The notes: generated from the letters alone by a model not told the origin. Counted from the first letter of the stretch, positions 1 to 10,007 are shown. The stretch is DNA of 64,000 bases from JdFR-22 sp964534325 (GCA_964534325.1 CAZHOR010000008.1:1-64000), one strand, 5' to 3'. Translations and numbers: made by a program.

Positions 1-2
1 TG

Positions 3-458
3 GTAGCAGTGTATAATGAGGAGGAGAAGAAGTATCACGCCTACCTCACCAACATACCTCCCGAAGTGCTATCTGCAGAGGATGTCGCTGCACTCTACAG
101 CGCCAGATGGAATGTGGAGCTCATCTTCAAGGAACTCAAAAGCAGGTATGCCCTGGACGTGGTGGACACCACAAACCCCCAGATCATCGAAGCCTTCATA
201 TGGACAGCCATACTAACCCTCATCATCAGCAGAAGAATATACAACCTCGTCAGAGAAATAAGCACAAAAGACATGGTGAGATACACTCAGCTCAGGTGGA
301 GCAAGATATTCGCAGAGAACGCTGACGTCCAGCTCACATTGATCCTCGCTTACTACGGGATCGAACGAACCTTCGAAACAGTCATGAACGTCTACTTAAG
401 CCAGGCCCTGGATCCGCATGTCAACCGGAAACGATTGATGGATGAGTGGAGGGCTTAA
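3..458 (+). mobile_element. IS4-type transposase, C-terminal part (5' end outside window)
   Basis: The frame is already open at the first base, so the start lies outside the window; the GTG at 9 is not needed as a start. The visible 150 or so residues include an Arg-Trp-Asn-Val-Glu-Leu-Ile-Phe-Lys-Glu-Leu-Lys stretch near nucleotides 100-140. This fits the Y-(2)-R-(3)-E-(6)-K signature around the third catalytic acid of IS4-family DDE transposases. The gene ends normally with TAA at 456-458. I could not identify a terminal inverted repeat between it and galU. It may be an intact element cut by the window edge or a remnant. Confidence 0.8.
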
Positions 459-505
459 CCGATGACCAATGAAGCGGGATACATCTAATCCAAGTGGTGA
501 TTGAT

Positions 506-1330
506 ATGAGGGTCAAGAAGGCAGTTATTCCGGCGGCAGGTTTTGGGACCAGGATGCTACCCATAACGAAGGCTCAGCCCAAAGAGATGGTACCCGTTGT
601 TCATAAGCCCGTTATCCAGTATGTGGTGGAGGAAGCATATTACTCTGGGATCAAGGATATACTGATTGTTACGGGCAAGAGCAAGAGGGCTCTGGAGGAC
701 CACTTCGACAAGAGTGACTTACCAACGGAGAAGTATACGGAGGAGCTGGACAAGATCCTGGAAGAAGTGGACATCTTTTTTGTGAGGCAGAATGAGCAGA
801 AGGGTTTGGGTGATGCTGTGCGGTATGCCAGCTCTTTTGTGGATGAGGAGCCTTTCGCCTTATTGTTGGGAGATAATATTACCATTCCATCCTGTACAGC
901 AGTGTTGATGGACGCTTTCAAGAGGTACAGGAGCTCGGTGATAGCTGTGGAGAAGCTGCCAGAAGAGAGGATACCGCATCACGGTATAATCAAGGGTTTA
1001 GAGGTTGAGAGTGGAGTGTATAAGGTGGAGGAGTTTGTGGAGAAGCCCAGTATTGAGGAGGCTCCATCGAATGTGGGGACGCTGGGGAGGTATGTTCTAA
1101 CTCCTGAAATTTTTGGTTATCTCGATAGTTTAGAGCCGGGGCTTGGTGGTGAGTACCAGTTGACTGATGCTATAAGGGATATGGCGAGGGATATGGCTGT
1201 TTATGCTGCTGTTTATGAGGGTAAACGGTTTGATATTGGCAACAAATTGGAGTGGTTGAAGGCTAATGTTGAGATGGCTATGAGGGATGAGGAGTTGAAG
1301 GAGTTTGGGGAGTGGTTGCAGGGTTTGTGA
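506..1330 (+). CDS. galU: UTP--glucose-1-phosphate uridylyltransferase
   Basis: This 274-residue nucleotidyltransferase makes UDP-glucose from UTP and glucose-1-phosphate, a sugar donor for the glycan genes that follow. The N-terminus has the nucleotide-binding signature AAGFGTRMLPITKAQPKEM (residues about 9-27), and length and downstream motifs (LLGDNI, VEKP, GEYQLTDAI) fit the GalU family. ATG 506 is preferred over GTG 494 because it begins directly at the conserved beta strand and has GGTGA upstream. The G+C of this gene is visibly higher than that of the flippase behind it. Thymidylyltransferase activity is the main alternative, but the GalU-type motif argues against it. Confidence 0.9.
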   Translation: MRVKKAVIPAAGFGTRMLPITKAQPKEMVPVVHKPVIQYVVEEAYYSGIKDILIVTGKSKRALEDHFDKSDLPTEKYTEELDKILEEVDIFFVRQNEQKGLGDAVRYASSFVDEEPFALLLGDNITIPSCTAVLMDAFKRYRSSVIAVEKLPEERIPHHGIIKGLEVESGVYKVEEFVEKPSIEEAPSNVGTLGRYVLTPEIFGYLDSLEPGLGGEYQLTDAIRDMARDMAVYAAVYEGKRFDIGNKLEWLKANVEMAMRDEELKEFGEWLQGL

Positions 1331-1331
1331 G

Positions 1332-1374
1332 GTTTTATTGATTTTTATTATTTTTCTTACTTTTGGCAATATAT
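1332..1374 (+). terminator. T-rich putative terminator after galU
   Basis: Immediately after the galU stop codon there are several runs of four or five T in a row, as expected for intrinsic archaeal termination, which needs U tracts rather than a hairpin. This is inferred from sequence only. Confidence 0.4.
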
Positions 1375-1420
1375 TATAGGCCAAATCTGAGTTACGAAGA
1401 GGTTATTATTAAGCAAAGTC

Positions 1421-1430
1421 TTTTAAATTT
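1421..1430 (+). promoter_or_regulatory. TATA-like element upstream of the flippase gene
   Basis: TTTTAAATTT lies about 50 bases before the ATG at 1481 and predicts a start site near 1450. A GAGGCG ribosome site precedes the ATG. It suggests that the flippase gene has its own promoter apart from galU. Confidence 0.4.
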
Positions 1431-1480
1431 ACTTCAGCTGAGAAGGAGTTGAACATTGAAGACGGTTAGAGAGGCGAAAG

Positions 1481-3037
1481 ATGTCGAATGATTCGGAGTT
1501 GAATTCTTCGTTGCGAAAAATAGCTAAGGGTGCAGGAATAAATTTTATTGGTTTAGCATTAGCTTCTTTACTGGGTTTTGGCTCTAGGATGGTTTTGGCG
1601 AGGTCTCTTGGTCCAGCAGAGTATGGTCTTATCGCGTTAGGTATTGCTTTATTTAGTATCACGGCTAACATAGGTACCTTTGGGTTGCCAGGGGGCGTAA
1701 TCAGATTTGTATCTTTTTATAGGGGAAAAGGGGATTTAAAGAGGGTGAAGGGGGTGATTATTTCTGCGCTGAGGATTAATTTGCCCGTAGGTTTATTTTT
1801 AGCTGCAGTATTATTTCTGGGGGCGGAATGGATTTCTGTCAGTGTATTTAATGAACCTGATTTCACTCCCGTATTGAGGGTATTCGCCATAGCTCCTCCT
1901 TTTTTGGTTTTGGCGAGAAATTTGTTGAGCGCAACAGTTGGCTTTGAAGACATGAGGTATAAAGTCTATGTTAACGAAATCTTCCAAAACTCTTTCCGAT
2001 TTATAGCGATTGCAATTTTGATAGCACTCGGTTTTGGGGTTTTGGGTGGCGCTGTAGGTTGGATTCTGGCGATAATTATAATGCCCTTCATAGCGTTTTA
2101 TTTTCTGGAGAAAAAAGTTTTCCCCATCGTTAACACGAACATAAAAGCCAGCCATATGGATAGAGAGCTTTTCTCATTTTCTTGGCCACTTATGTTTACC
2201 AGGATCACAACCCTAATAGTGGCATGGACAGACACGCTAATGCTTGGGTTTTTCACCATTACCCAAGATGTGGGGATTTATAATGTGGCTTTACCCACTA
2301 CAAGGTTAATGCGGATGGGTCTAACATCATTGGCCTCTATTTCTATGCCCGTTATAACTGGATTATATTCGCAAGGGAAATTCGAGGAAATCAGGGCTTC
2401 ATACAGCACCGTAACTAAGTGGGTACTTGCAGTATCACTACCACTATTTGTTGTTATGCTCCTCTTCTCCGAATCGATAATAAGAGTACTTTTCGGCCAA
2501 GAATACATTGAAGGGGCAACTGCAATGTCTATTTTGGCCTTCGGGTTTTTCTTATTCTCTCTAACAGGATTGTCGCAAAGAGTGTTAACAGCATTCGGGA
2601 GGCCCAAGCTAAACATGATCTCTTCTTCAACCGCTGCTGGAGGTAATGTAATTCTCAACGCAACATTAATCCCTATTTACGGTATAAATGGTGCTGCAAT
2701 CGCAACAGCAACTTCTTTTGCACTCATGGGTGGGCTGAACCTCGTTTTCGTTTACCGAATAGGAAAGATGCAACCCTTCAAATTAAGTTACATCAAGATT
2801 ATGATTGCGGCTGTAATAGCTGTATTAACCATATACGGAATAACAAAACTCTTCTTCGCTCCAGCCCCAATCTATGTTCTAGTTCCAATGTTTTTGATCT
2901 TTTTAGCCCTCTACTTCTTCCTTCTACTGGTCCTCAAGTCATTCGAGAAAGAAGATTTGATGATAATGAGAGCAATAGATCAGAAGTTGGGGTTAGAAAC
3001 TGAGTGGATAAGAAAAATAATACGGAAGTTTTTGTGA
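1481..3037 (+). CDS. Polysaccharide / lipid-linked oligosaccharide flippase (MOP superfamily, Wzx-like)
   Basis: This 518-residue protein is almost wholly made of hydrophobic helices, about 12-14 membrane segments, with the N-terminal pattern of the oligosaccharide flippases (GAGINFIGLALASLLGFGSR, then ARSLGPAEYGL). By family it moves lipid-linked glycans across the membrane, which would deliver substrates to AglB in this cluster. The length matches archaeal Wzx-like proteins. It begins the AT-rich part of the region. Substrate specificity cannot be read from sequence. Confidence 0.85.
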   Translation: MSNDSELNSSLRKIAKGAGINFIGLALASLLGFGSRMVLARSLGPAEYGLIALGIALFSITANIGTFGLPGGVIRFVSFYRGKGDLKRVKGVIISALRINLPVGLFLAAVLFLGAEWISVSVFNEPDFTPVLRVFAIAPPFLVLARNLLSATVGFEDMRYKVYVNEIFQNSFRFIAIAILIALGFGVLGGAVGWILAIIIMPFIAFYFLEKKVFPIVNTNIKASHMDRELFSFSWPLMFTRITTLIVAWTDTLMLGFFTITQDVGIYNVALPTTRLMRMGLTSLASISMPVITGLYSQGKFEEIRASYSTVTKWVLAVSLPLFVVMLLFSESIIRVLFGQEYIEGATAMSILAFGFFLFSLTGLSQRVLTAFGRPKLNMISSSTAAGGNVILNATLIPIYGINGAAIATATSFALMGGLNLVFVYRIGKMQPFKLSYIKIMIAAVIAVLTIYGITKLFFAPAPIYVLVPMFLIFLALYFFLLLVLKSFEKEDLMIMRAIDQKLGLETEWIRKIIRKFL

Positions 3038-3122
3038 TAACTCGGTTATCATGGAGAAACCAGACTAAACTTTTTAAAGGAAGTAGTAAGAGATTTATAT
3101 TGTTCCAGAATATGAGGGCTTA

Positions 3123-3764
3123 GTGAGAGAAGGATTTAAGGTCCAAGTTCCATCGGAACACTATTTTAAAAATTATGATAAGGAAACTAGATGGATTAGT
3201 TACTGGCATCAGATAAGTGGAGTGTCAAAAACAAAGCCAAAGAAAGTCCTAGAGATTGGAATTGGAAATAAAACGGTCACAAATTACTTAAAGAGGCGAG
3301 GTATTGAAGTAGTGACCGTAGATATAGACGAGAATTTAGGGCCAAATTATGTTTGTAGTGTGACAGAACTAAGTGACCATTTTGAGAGAAACTCATTTGA
3401 TACAGTTTTATGTGCAGAGGTGTTGGAACACTTGCCTTTTAAGTATTTTGAGGAGTCATTAAGTGAGATAAGCAAAATTACAAAATATTATGCAGTTCTG
3501 ACTTTACCTCATGCAGGCGCAAACTTCAAGGTTAGGGTTAAGGTTCCTTATTTCAAGGAATTAAACCTCTACTTAAAAATACCTCTGTTTTGGAAAAAGC
3601 ATGAGTTTGATGGTCAACATTATTGGGAGATTGGTAAGAAAGGATTCAGTCTTAATAAAATCAAAAAGGAGATAAAAAATTATTTCGAGATTGAAAAGAC
3701 TTATTGTCTAATTAGTAATCCATATCATCGATTTTTCATTTTGAAACGAAAAACAGTTATCTAA
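3123..3764 (+). CDS. Class I SAM-dependent methyltransferase
   Basis: This 213-residue protein has a SAM-binding motif I, VLEIGIGNKTV (about residues 41-51), the following acidic strand end VVTVDIDE, and a motif IV-like stretch DTVLCAEVLEHLPF. It is a methyltransferase of the type 11/UbiE-like fold. Its place between a flippase and glycosyltransferases suggests a sugar or lipid substrate, which is inference. The start is GTG at 3123; an ATG at 3112 runs into a stop at once. It converges with the next gene and the 3' ends overlap by 8 bases. Confidence 0.75.
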   Translation: MREGFKVQVPSEHYFKNYDKETRWISYWHQISGVSKTKPKKVLEIGIGNKTVTNYLKRRGIEVVTVDIDENLGPNYVCSVTELSDHFERNSFDTVLCAEVLEHLPFKYFEESLSEISKITKYYAVLTLPHAGANFKVRVKVPYFKELNLYLKIPLFWKKHEFDGQHYWEIGKKGFSLNKIKKEIKNYFEIEKTYCLISNPYHRFFILKRKTVI

Positions 3765-4806
3765 ATATTTTCTTGTATATATTTAGGTTAGCATTGACAT
3801 AACTCTTCAAAGAGCTTTTCTCTCTAATAAAATTCAATCCCTTTTTTACTTTTTTTCTGTAAAGTTTTTTATTCTGTAAGAGGTATTCGACGGTGTCATT
3901 GACTGAGTCAGGGTTCCTATTAGACCAAGTATAGAGGGCGAGATCATGTATCTCCTTTCTACTCAAGGTTGCAGTAGTAACTACAGGCGTGCCGCATGCG
4001 AGCGACTCAAAACCAACAATAGGAAACACATCTCTCTCACTTAAGATAAGTGTTACATCCGCTAGGTTGAAATAAAAAGGTAAAAAATCATTTCTTACAG
4101 AATTTAAGTAAATGAAATTGTTATTTTTCTCAAATAAGTACTTTAATGGTCCATCACCTATAACTATTGGGGTAATTTCTCTGTCATTAACGCTATTAAA
4201 AGCATTGTAAAAAATGTCAGCACCTTTTCTTTCACTTACCTGACCAACAAATAGGACCACGTTAGAATCCATTGAGATGCCCATCTCTTTTCTTATTTCC
4301 TCTATCTTTTCTTTGGAATATGGTTTAAATGTTTCAGTATCTATAGGTGGATACAAACCTGAAGAAGCAAATCCATGTCTTAACCAAAACTTAGGTTCAC
4401 CAGCAAGAAACACGTGCTCTGGTTTTACGTATTTTTTCATTAAAGAAGCAGAATATTTAGTTGGTTGCATCCCAACTCCAGTAACAATCGGACCAGAAAA
4501 ACAAAAGCGGACAAATATTGCCTGCAGGACATTTAATGGTACATGGACTATATCTCGATTATTTAATATTTCTCCACATTTCTTGATGGTGGATGCTATC
4601 TTTAACGGATTAAGATTAACTACGGTCTGTACCTTAACTCTTTTATCAAACTGCTTTAACATAGATGAGGGTGCGTTAGCTTTGGTGATTATTTCTACAT
4701 CCCAATCAGTTTGTTTAGCCATACCATTTACTAAGGACTCTATTCTTTTTCTTGGACCTGTACCAGCAGAATAATCCAGATTATAGCAGAAATACGAAAT
4801 CCTCAT
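3757..4806 (-). CDS. Glycosyltransferase family 4
   Basis: This is a GT-B glycosyltransferase of 349 residues. The C-terminal half has VVLFVGQVSERKGADIF and the donor-site stretch FPIVGFESLACGTPVV. In the usual E-x7-E signature the first Glu appears replaced by Asp (in SERDVF), a modest deviation. The start ATG at 4806 gives the normal N-terminus MRISYFCYN; a TTG at 4824 would add six residues. It is last in a long minus-strand series of glycan genes. Donor and acceptor are unknown. Confidence 0.8.
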   Translation of the reverse strand: MRISYFCYNLDYSAGTGPRKRIESLVNGMAKQTDWDVEIITKANAPSSMLKQFDKRVKVQTVVNLNPLKIASTIKKCGEILNNRDIVHVPLNVLQAIFVRFCFSGPIVTGVGMQPTKYSASLMKKYVKPEHVFLAGEPKFWLRHGFASSGLYPPIDTETFKPYSKEKIEEIRKEMGISMDSNVVLFVGQVSERKGADIFYNAFNSVNDREITPIVIGDGPLKYLFEKNNNFIYLNSVRNDFLPFYFNLADVTLILSERDVFPIVGFESLACGTPVVTTATLSRKEIHDLALYTWSNRNPDSVNDTVEYLLQNKKLYRKKVKKGLNFIREKSSLKSYVNANLNIYKKIFR

Positions 4807-4828
4807 CCATAGATATAAAACCAAACAC

Positions 4829-6427
4829 TCACAGTTTCTTCTTTTCCTTTAACTTCTTCACTTTACTCGAAATCAAATCTTTATCTTTTCCCGTATCACG
4901 ATACTCGACTTCTCTTTTCCCCGGCTCTGAATCCTCTTTAAATATCTCCTTCAACACTCTACCATCCATATCCTCTGGAACAGGAATCCCGTACATGTGG
5001 AGGATGGTTGGTGCGATATCATAAAGTTGGACTTTGTCCATATTTTCGCCATTGTCGTTAATATCAGGCCCGAAGGCGAAGAATATACCCTCCCTTGAAG
5101 AATCGTGATTTCCAATATAATTCTCTTCCTTCTTCCTTATTTTGGTAAACAGCTTTCCAACTAAAGAAGGCCTAACTTTAAAAATATCTTCTTTTAGAAA
5201 AATTATATCTGGAACCTGTTCTTCGTATTTGCCCCAGTAGATCTCCTCTCCTCTCCATGCATTTTTTACCACTCTATTACCACTTGAATCTTTTAACTGT
5301 TTTAGTTTTTTTATTATCTCTTCTCTCACTTCTTCGTAATTTCTATTAAGGTTCTCATTTTTTATTTTAATTCCCCAGCCCTTGCTAGTTGTAAGGTGTG
5401 CTTGGGTTTTACTCCAATCTACACCAGGTATGTTATCTAAAGGTAGTATTGCTAAATCTTGTTTTTTTTGTTTATTCTCATTTCCTTTTGAACTTGAACT
5501 GGAAAAATTATTTAAGAAATTTAAAATCTTTTTCGCGAAAGAATCAGTAGTGTACAACTCGGTAAGGCTATACCCTAACTTGACTAACAGTCTTTTGAAA
5601 GGGTTGCCTCTCATCTTCAAATAACCTTCTCTTAATAACCACTCGTTAAGGTGGAAGTTGTATTCAGCAGCTGGGCCAAAACCATGATCAGAAACAATGA
5701 ATATGTCTGATTCATGATAATTTTGAGAAAAATCCTCTAGCTGTTTATCTACTTCCTTAAAGAAATTAAGGAGTAAACCTTCATCTCTCCAACAATAGTG
5801 TTGACTAGAATCGGTCTCGCTTATCCATAAAAACCCAAAATCATAAACTTCATTTTTTAGTAGTCTGTCAAAAACTCTTAACTTATTTTCCAGCATATCT
5901 GAATTATGTTTTATTATTTCCTTTTTATATCTAAATGGATTATTAATAAGAGACTTCCAGTTTTCTTGTTGGTTCTCATCTGGAAAAAAATCTTTAACTA
6001 TGTTTGCTTTATCTGGTGGAGAAACTAGCTTATTTGCATCTATCAATCCTGGTACTGTAGATATGACGATTCCATTAACCTTTGGAGGCGGGTAAGCAAG
6101 CCTCGCTCCTGCAAATAGTACTTTATAACCTTCTCGTGGTAATTGTTCAATTAAGTTGTCTCCCTCAAAATCCTTGTATGAGACAAGGCTTCCGTCTGGC
6201 TTTAAAAAATCAAATATACCAAGATTTCCGGGATTTTTACCTGTGTATAGAGTTGTTAGGGCTGGACATGTATTAGATGGTATGGTACTTTCCATAATCT
6301 CATAAACCCCATTTTCAATGATGGAGCTAAAAAAAGGCAGTTCTCCTTCTTCAGTCCATTTCTTTACTTTATTCCACGGAGTTCCGTCAAGTCCTATCAT
6401 TAGTGCTTTAGGAGTATTAGCTGTCAT
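4829..6427 (-). CDS. Alkaline-phosphatase-superfamily phosphodiesterase / nucleotide pyrophosphatase-like protein
   Basis: This 532-residue protein has the metal-site pattern of the type I phosphodiesterase branch: LMIGLDGTPW near the N-terminus, a nucleophile region IPSNTCPALTTLYTG (about residues 49-63), then VSDHGFG and a late NHDSSREGIF. No signal peptide or membrane segment is obvious, so it probably acts in the cytoplasm. Such proteins recur in archaeal glycan clusters but their reaction is not settled. Its ATG overlaps the end of the DUF2334 gene by 11 bases, so the two are coupled. It is a paralogue of the protein at 10008-11498; both share GKNPG after the nucleophile. Confidence 0.75.
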   Translation of the reverse strand: MTANTPKALMIGLDGTPWNKVKKWTEEGELPFFSSIIENGVYEIMESTIPSNTCPALTTLYTGKNPGNLGIFDFLKPDGSLVSYKDFEGDNLIEQLPREGYKVLFAGARLAYPPPKVNGIVISTVPGLIDANKLVSPPDKANIVKDFFPDENQQENWKSLINNPFRYKKEIIKHNSDMLENKLRVFDRLLKNEVYDFGFLWISETDSSQHYCWRDEGLLLNFFKEVDKQLEDFSQNYHESDIFIVSDHGFGPAAEYNFHLNEWLLREGYLKMRGNPFKRLLVKLGYSLTELYTTDSFAKKILNFLNNFSSSSSKGNENKQKKQDLAILPLDNIPGVDWSKTQAHLTTSKGWGIKIKNENLNRNYEEVREEIIKKLKQLKDSSGNRVVKNAWRGEEIYWGKYEEQVPDIIFLKEDIFKVRPSLVGKLFTKIRKKEENYIGNHDSSREGIFFAFGPDINDNGENMDKVQLYDIAPTILHMYGIPVPEDMDGRVLKEIFKEDSEPGKREVEYRDTGKDKDLISSKVKKLKEKKKL

Positions 6428-7292
6428 TCATTCCTCCTCCCAGTATACTGTCAACATGAACCAACTGCATATTATTTTTGTCCTGAGTGTAATTAAAAAC
6501 TTGCTCAAACTTATCCTTGAATTTTTGGTTGTTGAAAGCATGGTAGTGAACGGCTAAACAAAAGTATCCATCATATGAGTTAGCAATTCCAATATTACGT
6601 ATAACATTATTTATGGAGGTTTTACTTGTTAGTGAAACACAATTGAACTCTTTAATTCCATTTATTTCATAAGGAAATGGTTTTACTGGCATGAAGACAT
6701 CTCGATTCTTTCTGATCCAAAAATTGTAGCAATTTTTTAAAAAACCTATTCTCGAACTTTGCCTTTCTTTATATTTAAATAACAAATCATCAAGGAACAC
6801 TTTCCACTTTCTAAAACTGTTTGGTCTTCCCTTAGGTGTAGGATAATATAGCAGTTTCAAACCAGCCTCTTTAACAGCCAAAATACCCTCTTTTGACATG
6901 CTATTGCTGGGGGGGACAAAAGTATTTATTTCCGTCTCTAAGACTTCTTCCAAGTATCTTTTCCCCTCAATTACTTTTTCCTTCAGATTTTTGCCTCCCA
7001 CAAACTCTGGCTGAGGATAATATTCGTGATTGTAGCCGTGAAGCATAATGGAGACATTACCATTCTTGATCTCTTTTTTGAGGAATGATACAAGCTCCTG
7101 ATTCTCACCCACTGGATATTCTTTGTTAGACTCCCAGAACTCTTTTGGTATAAATGGCGCTTTTCTTGCTTTTACAAACGGTACCACTGCGAGGGATATT
7201 GGTATTTTACCCCATAATTCCCCATATGCTTTTTTTAAGTCTTCTGGAGAAGTGAAGTAGCAGGTGTCATCATCTCTTATGGCGAACTTCAT
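6417..7292 (-). CDS. DUF2334-like polysaccharide deacetylase family protein
   Basis: This protein of about 291 residues begins MKFAIRDDDTCYF; the Asp-Asp-Asp and the later SIMLHGYNHEYY and FVPPSNSMSKEG resemble the Asp / His-x3-His metal motifs of NodB-type deacetylases, especially the DUF2334 group. ATG 7292 is chosen because it begins at the conserved strand; the longer reading would overlap the preceding glycosyltransferase. It may remove N-acetyl groups from a sugar in this pathway, which is inference from family and context. Confidence 0.65.
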   Translation of the reverse strand: MKFAIRDDDTCYFTSPEDLKKAYGELWGKIPISLAVVPFVKARKAPFIPKEFWESNKEYPVGENQELVSFLKKEIKNGNVSIMLHGYNHEYYPQPEFVGGKNLKEKVIEGKRYLEEVLETEINTFVPPSNSMSKEGILAVKEAGLKLLYYPTPKGRPNSFRKWKVFLDDLLFKYKERQSSRIGFLKNCYNFWIRKNRDVFMPVKPFPYEINGIKEFNCVSLTSKTSINNVIRNIGIANSYDGYFCLAVHYHAFNNQKFKDKFEQVFNYTQDKNNMQLVHVDSILGGGMNDS

Positions 7293-7303
7293 GCTTTGTC
7301 TGA

Positions 7304-8479
7304 TTAGCCTTTTTTGAGTTCGTATACTTTTTCTAAAGCATCTGCCACTCTTTCTGAATAGTGGTCCCACGTGTTCTCTTCAGCAACCTTCTTGGCATTT
7401 TTACCCATCCTATTTATCTCTGATGGATTATCGTATAAATATTGGATTTTATCTTTCATGGCTTCAGAGTCTCTAATCGGTACAATAAATCCTTGTTCCC
7501 CATTATCAATTACATCTCTAGCACCTGTGTTGGTGGTAGCTATCACAGGTAAGCCTGACGCCATTGCCTCTAGAATTACTTTGCCGTATGCCTCGCTTAG
7601 GGAGGGCATTACAAATATATCTGCTTTGTCATAGTAAGGTTTTGTGTCAGTTACATGACCCGTTGTAACAATACTACCGTCTTTTCTTTTGTATTTCTCT
7701 ACAACTCTTTTAACTCCTTCAGTCATCCCTCCTACTAGGTAGAGCTTTGAGTTTTTTAGGTTTAATTTGGTCCAAGCATCCAGAAGGTAGATTACTCCTT
7801 TCATTGGTGGCATATCAGCAACAAGTAAAACATTGAACTCTTCATTGTTCTTGGCAGTTGGTATAAATTTCTCTGTATCAACACCCATGCCTATAACGGT
7901 GGCTATTTTATCTTCTGGAATTCCCTGTTCGATGTAAGTCTCTTTAGCGTAAGTTGATAAAGCGAATATGTAATCCACACCCTCAAAGCTTTTAATATGT
8001 TTCTTTAAATGCGAACTATTAAAATTAGGTGAGTTTTGCGAATACTTTTTGTGCTCACTCGCACCAATTTTTTTTGTTTGGTTGGGATGTGCTGTGCTCC
8101 CATGGAGCACTGTAATTGAGTTGTGCTTCTGGGCTTTCTCTATACTTTTTAATAATCTGGGCCAGCAATAGAGGATATCAGCATCAATGTGTTTAGAACC
8201 AAAATTGTCAAAAAAATTTTCAATATATTCTCTTGCTTTGAAATTCTTTTTCATTTTACTAACTAAATAAAGCAACCTTGAGGTGTTCTTTCCTCCTGGA
8301 ATACCTCTAACAAATCGTTCCTTATTTATTCCCTTGGTATCTGCGTAGTCTATTACTATTATATTATCAAGAATGGACCTGTTGTAAGACTCTTTTACGG
8401 TAAAATAAGCAACATTACTTTTCAAATCCTTATCATATCCGAAGTGGGTATAGCACATAAAATCAACTTTAATACTCAT
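7304..8479 (-). CDS. Glycosyltransferase family 4
   Basis: This 391-residue GT-B enzyme has ALSTYAKETYIEQGIPEDK in the linker before the second domain, NVLLVADMPPMKGVIYLLDAW at the start of that domain, and the intact donor motif E-AYGKVIL-E followed by AMASGLPV. It is transcribed with the DUF2334 gene (11 bases apart). The sugar it transfers cannot be predicted. Confidence 0.85.
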   Translation of the reverse strand: MSIKVDFMCYTHFGYDKDLKSNVAYFTVKESYNRSILDNIIVIDYADTKGINKERFVRGIPGGKNTSRLLYLVSKMKKNFKAREYIENFFDNFGSKHIDADILYCWPRLLKSIEKAQKHNSITVLHGSTAHPNQTKKIGASEHKKYSQNSPNFNSSHLKKHIKSFEGVDYIFALSTYAKETYIEQGIPEDKIATVIGMGVDTEKFIPTAKNNEEFNVLLVADMPPMKGVIYLLDAWTKLNLKNSKLYLVGGMTEGVKRVVEKYKRKDGSIVTTGHVTDTKPYYDKADIFVMPSLSEAYGKVILEAMASGLPVIATTNTGARDVIDNGEQGFIVPIRDSEAMKDKIQYLYDNPSEINRMGKNAKKVAEENTWDHYSERVADALEKVYELKKG

Positions 8480-8516
8480 GGCTCATTTCAGATCTTTTGT
8501 AATCGAACATTATCCG

Positions 8517-9989
8517 CTATCTTCCTTTTATTTTAACTTCATATAGTGTAACGAGTTTTTTAGTCAAAGACCAAATTTTTTTATTTGACTTTAAGTAATT
8601 AGAAAGCACGTCTTTTATCCAGAGCCTAAAGTAAGCTCTCTTAAATTCTGAAATTGCTTTCTCTCTAAGTAACACCAAATCATTTTCTATTAAATTATCC
8701 ATGGTTATTTGTGGTGCACCTCTATTATAAGAATTCCAATTGTATTTACATTCATCAATCCACTTTGAATTGTTAACACCTTCTTCAACTAGATACCAAT
8801 TCTCGGTTTCCGGATAAACATCCAAGATTTGAAAACTACAGTCTTCCAACCCAAGTTTTCTAAGCTCCTTAGCTAAGTTTATAGTATTGAGGATGCTTTT
8901 TTTACTATCATAAGGATGCCCTATAATAAAGCTACCTCCAGCACGCATTCCATTCTTTGTGATTGTTTGAACTGCTTTTTTAATCTGTTCAGCAGTAATT
9001 TTTTTGTTTATCTTCGCTAGTACCTCGTTATCTCCACTCTCTAATCCAAAAAATACATATACACATCCACTTGTATACATTTTTGAAGCAAGTTCTTCAT
9101 CTATGGAGTCAACGCGAGTCTCACAAATCCAAGCAATTTTTTTATCAAGTCCTCTTCGTTTAATCTCTTCACAAATCTCTAAGAACCTTTTTCTGCTTAA
9201 AGTAGCAGTAGCATCTATTATCTCAAAAAGTCTTCCGTTGATTTGCTCATAGTAGTATTCAATTTCATCCACAACTCTTTTTGGAGATTTTGCTCTCCAT
9301 CTCTTACCAAATAAGCGGTAACAAAAAGGACAACTAAAAGGACACCCTCTACTTGTTTCGATTGGTATTCTTGGGAAATCTCCACCCAACTTACGGATAT
9401 ATTGTTTCCTATATAAATTAAAATTGTAGTTTTCTATTTTGGGATAAGGTAAAGAATCTAATTCCTTTATTGTTTCTCTTGGTTCATTGACTATAACAGT
9501 ACCTTCTTGGCTTTTATAAGCTATTCCCTTTATTTTATCTATATTCTCCCAAAGACCATTTCTGTAGTAGTTATTTATAATCTCAGCAATTGTAGATTCA
9601 CCCTCTCCAATAACTACAATATCAAACCAAGAAAATTCTTTGAGTGTTCTTTTTGGGAGAGCAGACCCGTGAGATCCGCCAATTAATATTATTGGATTGT
9701 TCACTCTTTTTATATTTTTAGCCAATTCTGCAACTTGGTTTATATTGTAAGTCATGGATGTTAAACCTACAATAGCTGGTGAAAAATCGGATACGTCTTC
9801 TATTATTTTAGAATTTGACATTCTGTAGCTGTCAATCAATCTTATGGTGCAATTGGAATTATTTTGTAGGACAGCAGCAAGGTATGCAAGGCCAAGAGAA
9901 GGTTCAGGTTTTTCCCCATATCCAGACTCACTGAAAGCAGGAGAGTCTATTAGTTGTAATCTAATTTTTGGTTCATTATTTAAAGCCAT
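8517..9989 (-). CDS. B12-binding-domain radical SAM protein
   Basis: This 490-residue protein has an N-terminal cobalamin-binding-like domain (about residues 1-170, with GLAYLAAVL and LIGGSHGSALP) followed by a radical SAM domain with the cluster motif RGCPFSCPFCYR, CxxxCxxC. The C-terminal 100 residues resemble those of class B radical SAM enzymes. ATG 9989 is preferred to TTG 10001 because GAGGG lies at the right distance upstream. Such enzymes perform methylations or C-C bond rearrangements, often on lipids or secondary metabolites. It sits between two phosphatase-like paralogues, so a modification of a lipid or sugar in the glycan pathway is plausible but unproven. Confidence 0.85.
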   Translation of the reverse strand: MALNNEPKIRLQLIDSPAFSESGYGEKPEPSLGLAYLAAVLQNNSNCTIRLIDSYRMSNSKIIEDVSDFSPAIVGLTSMTYNINQVAELAKNIKRVNNPIILIGGSHGSALPKRTLKEFSWFDIVVIGEGESTIAEIINNYYRNGLWENIDKIKGIAYKSQEGTVIVNEPRETIKELDSLPYPKIENYNFNLYRKQYIRKLGGDFPRIPIETSRGCPFSCPFCYRLFGKRWRAKSPKRVVDEIEYYYEQINGRLFEIIDATATLSRKRFLEICEEIKRRGLDKKIAWICETRVDSIDEELASKMYTSGCVYVFFGLESGDNEVLAKINKKITAEQIKKAVQTITKNGMRAGGSFIIGHPYDSKKSILNTINLAKELRKLGLEDCSFQILDVYPETENWYLVEEGVNNSKWIDECKYNWNSYNRGAPQITMDNLIENDLVLLREKAISEFKRAYFRLWIKDVLSNYLKSNKKIWSLTKKLVTLYEVKIKGR

Positions 9990-10007
9990 ATTTTCCCTCA
10001 ATAAATT

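Noticed and set aside
1..505. Complete insertion sequence at the left edge
   Set aside because: Only the end of the transposase is in the window and no terminal inverted repeat or target duplication could be seen, so completeness cannot be claimed.
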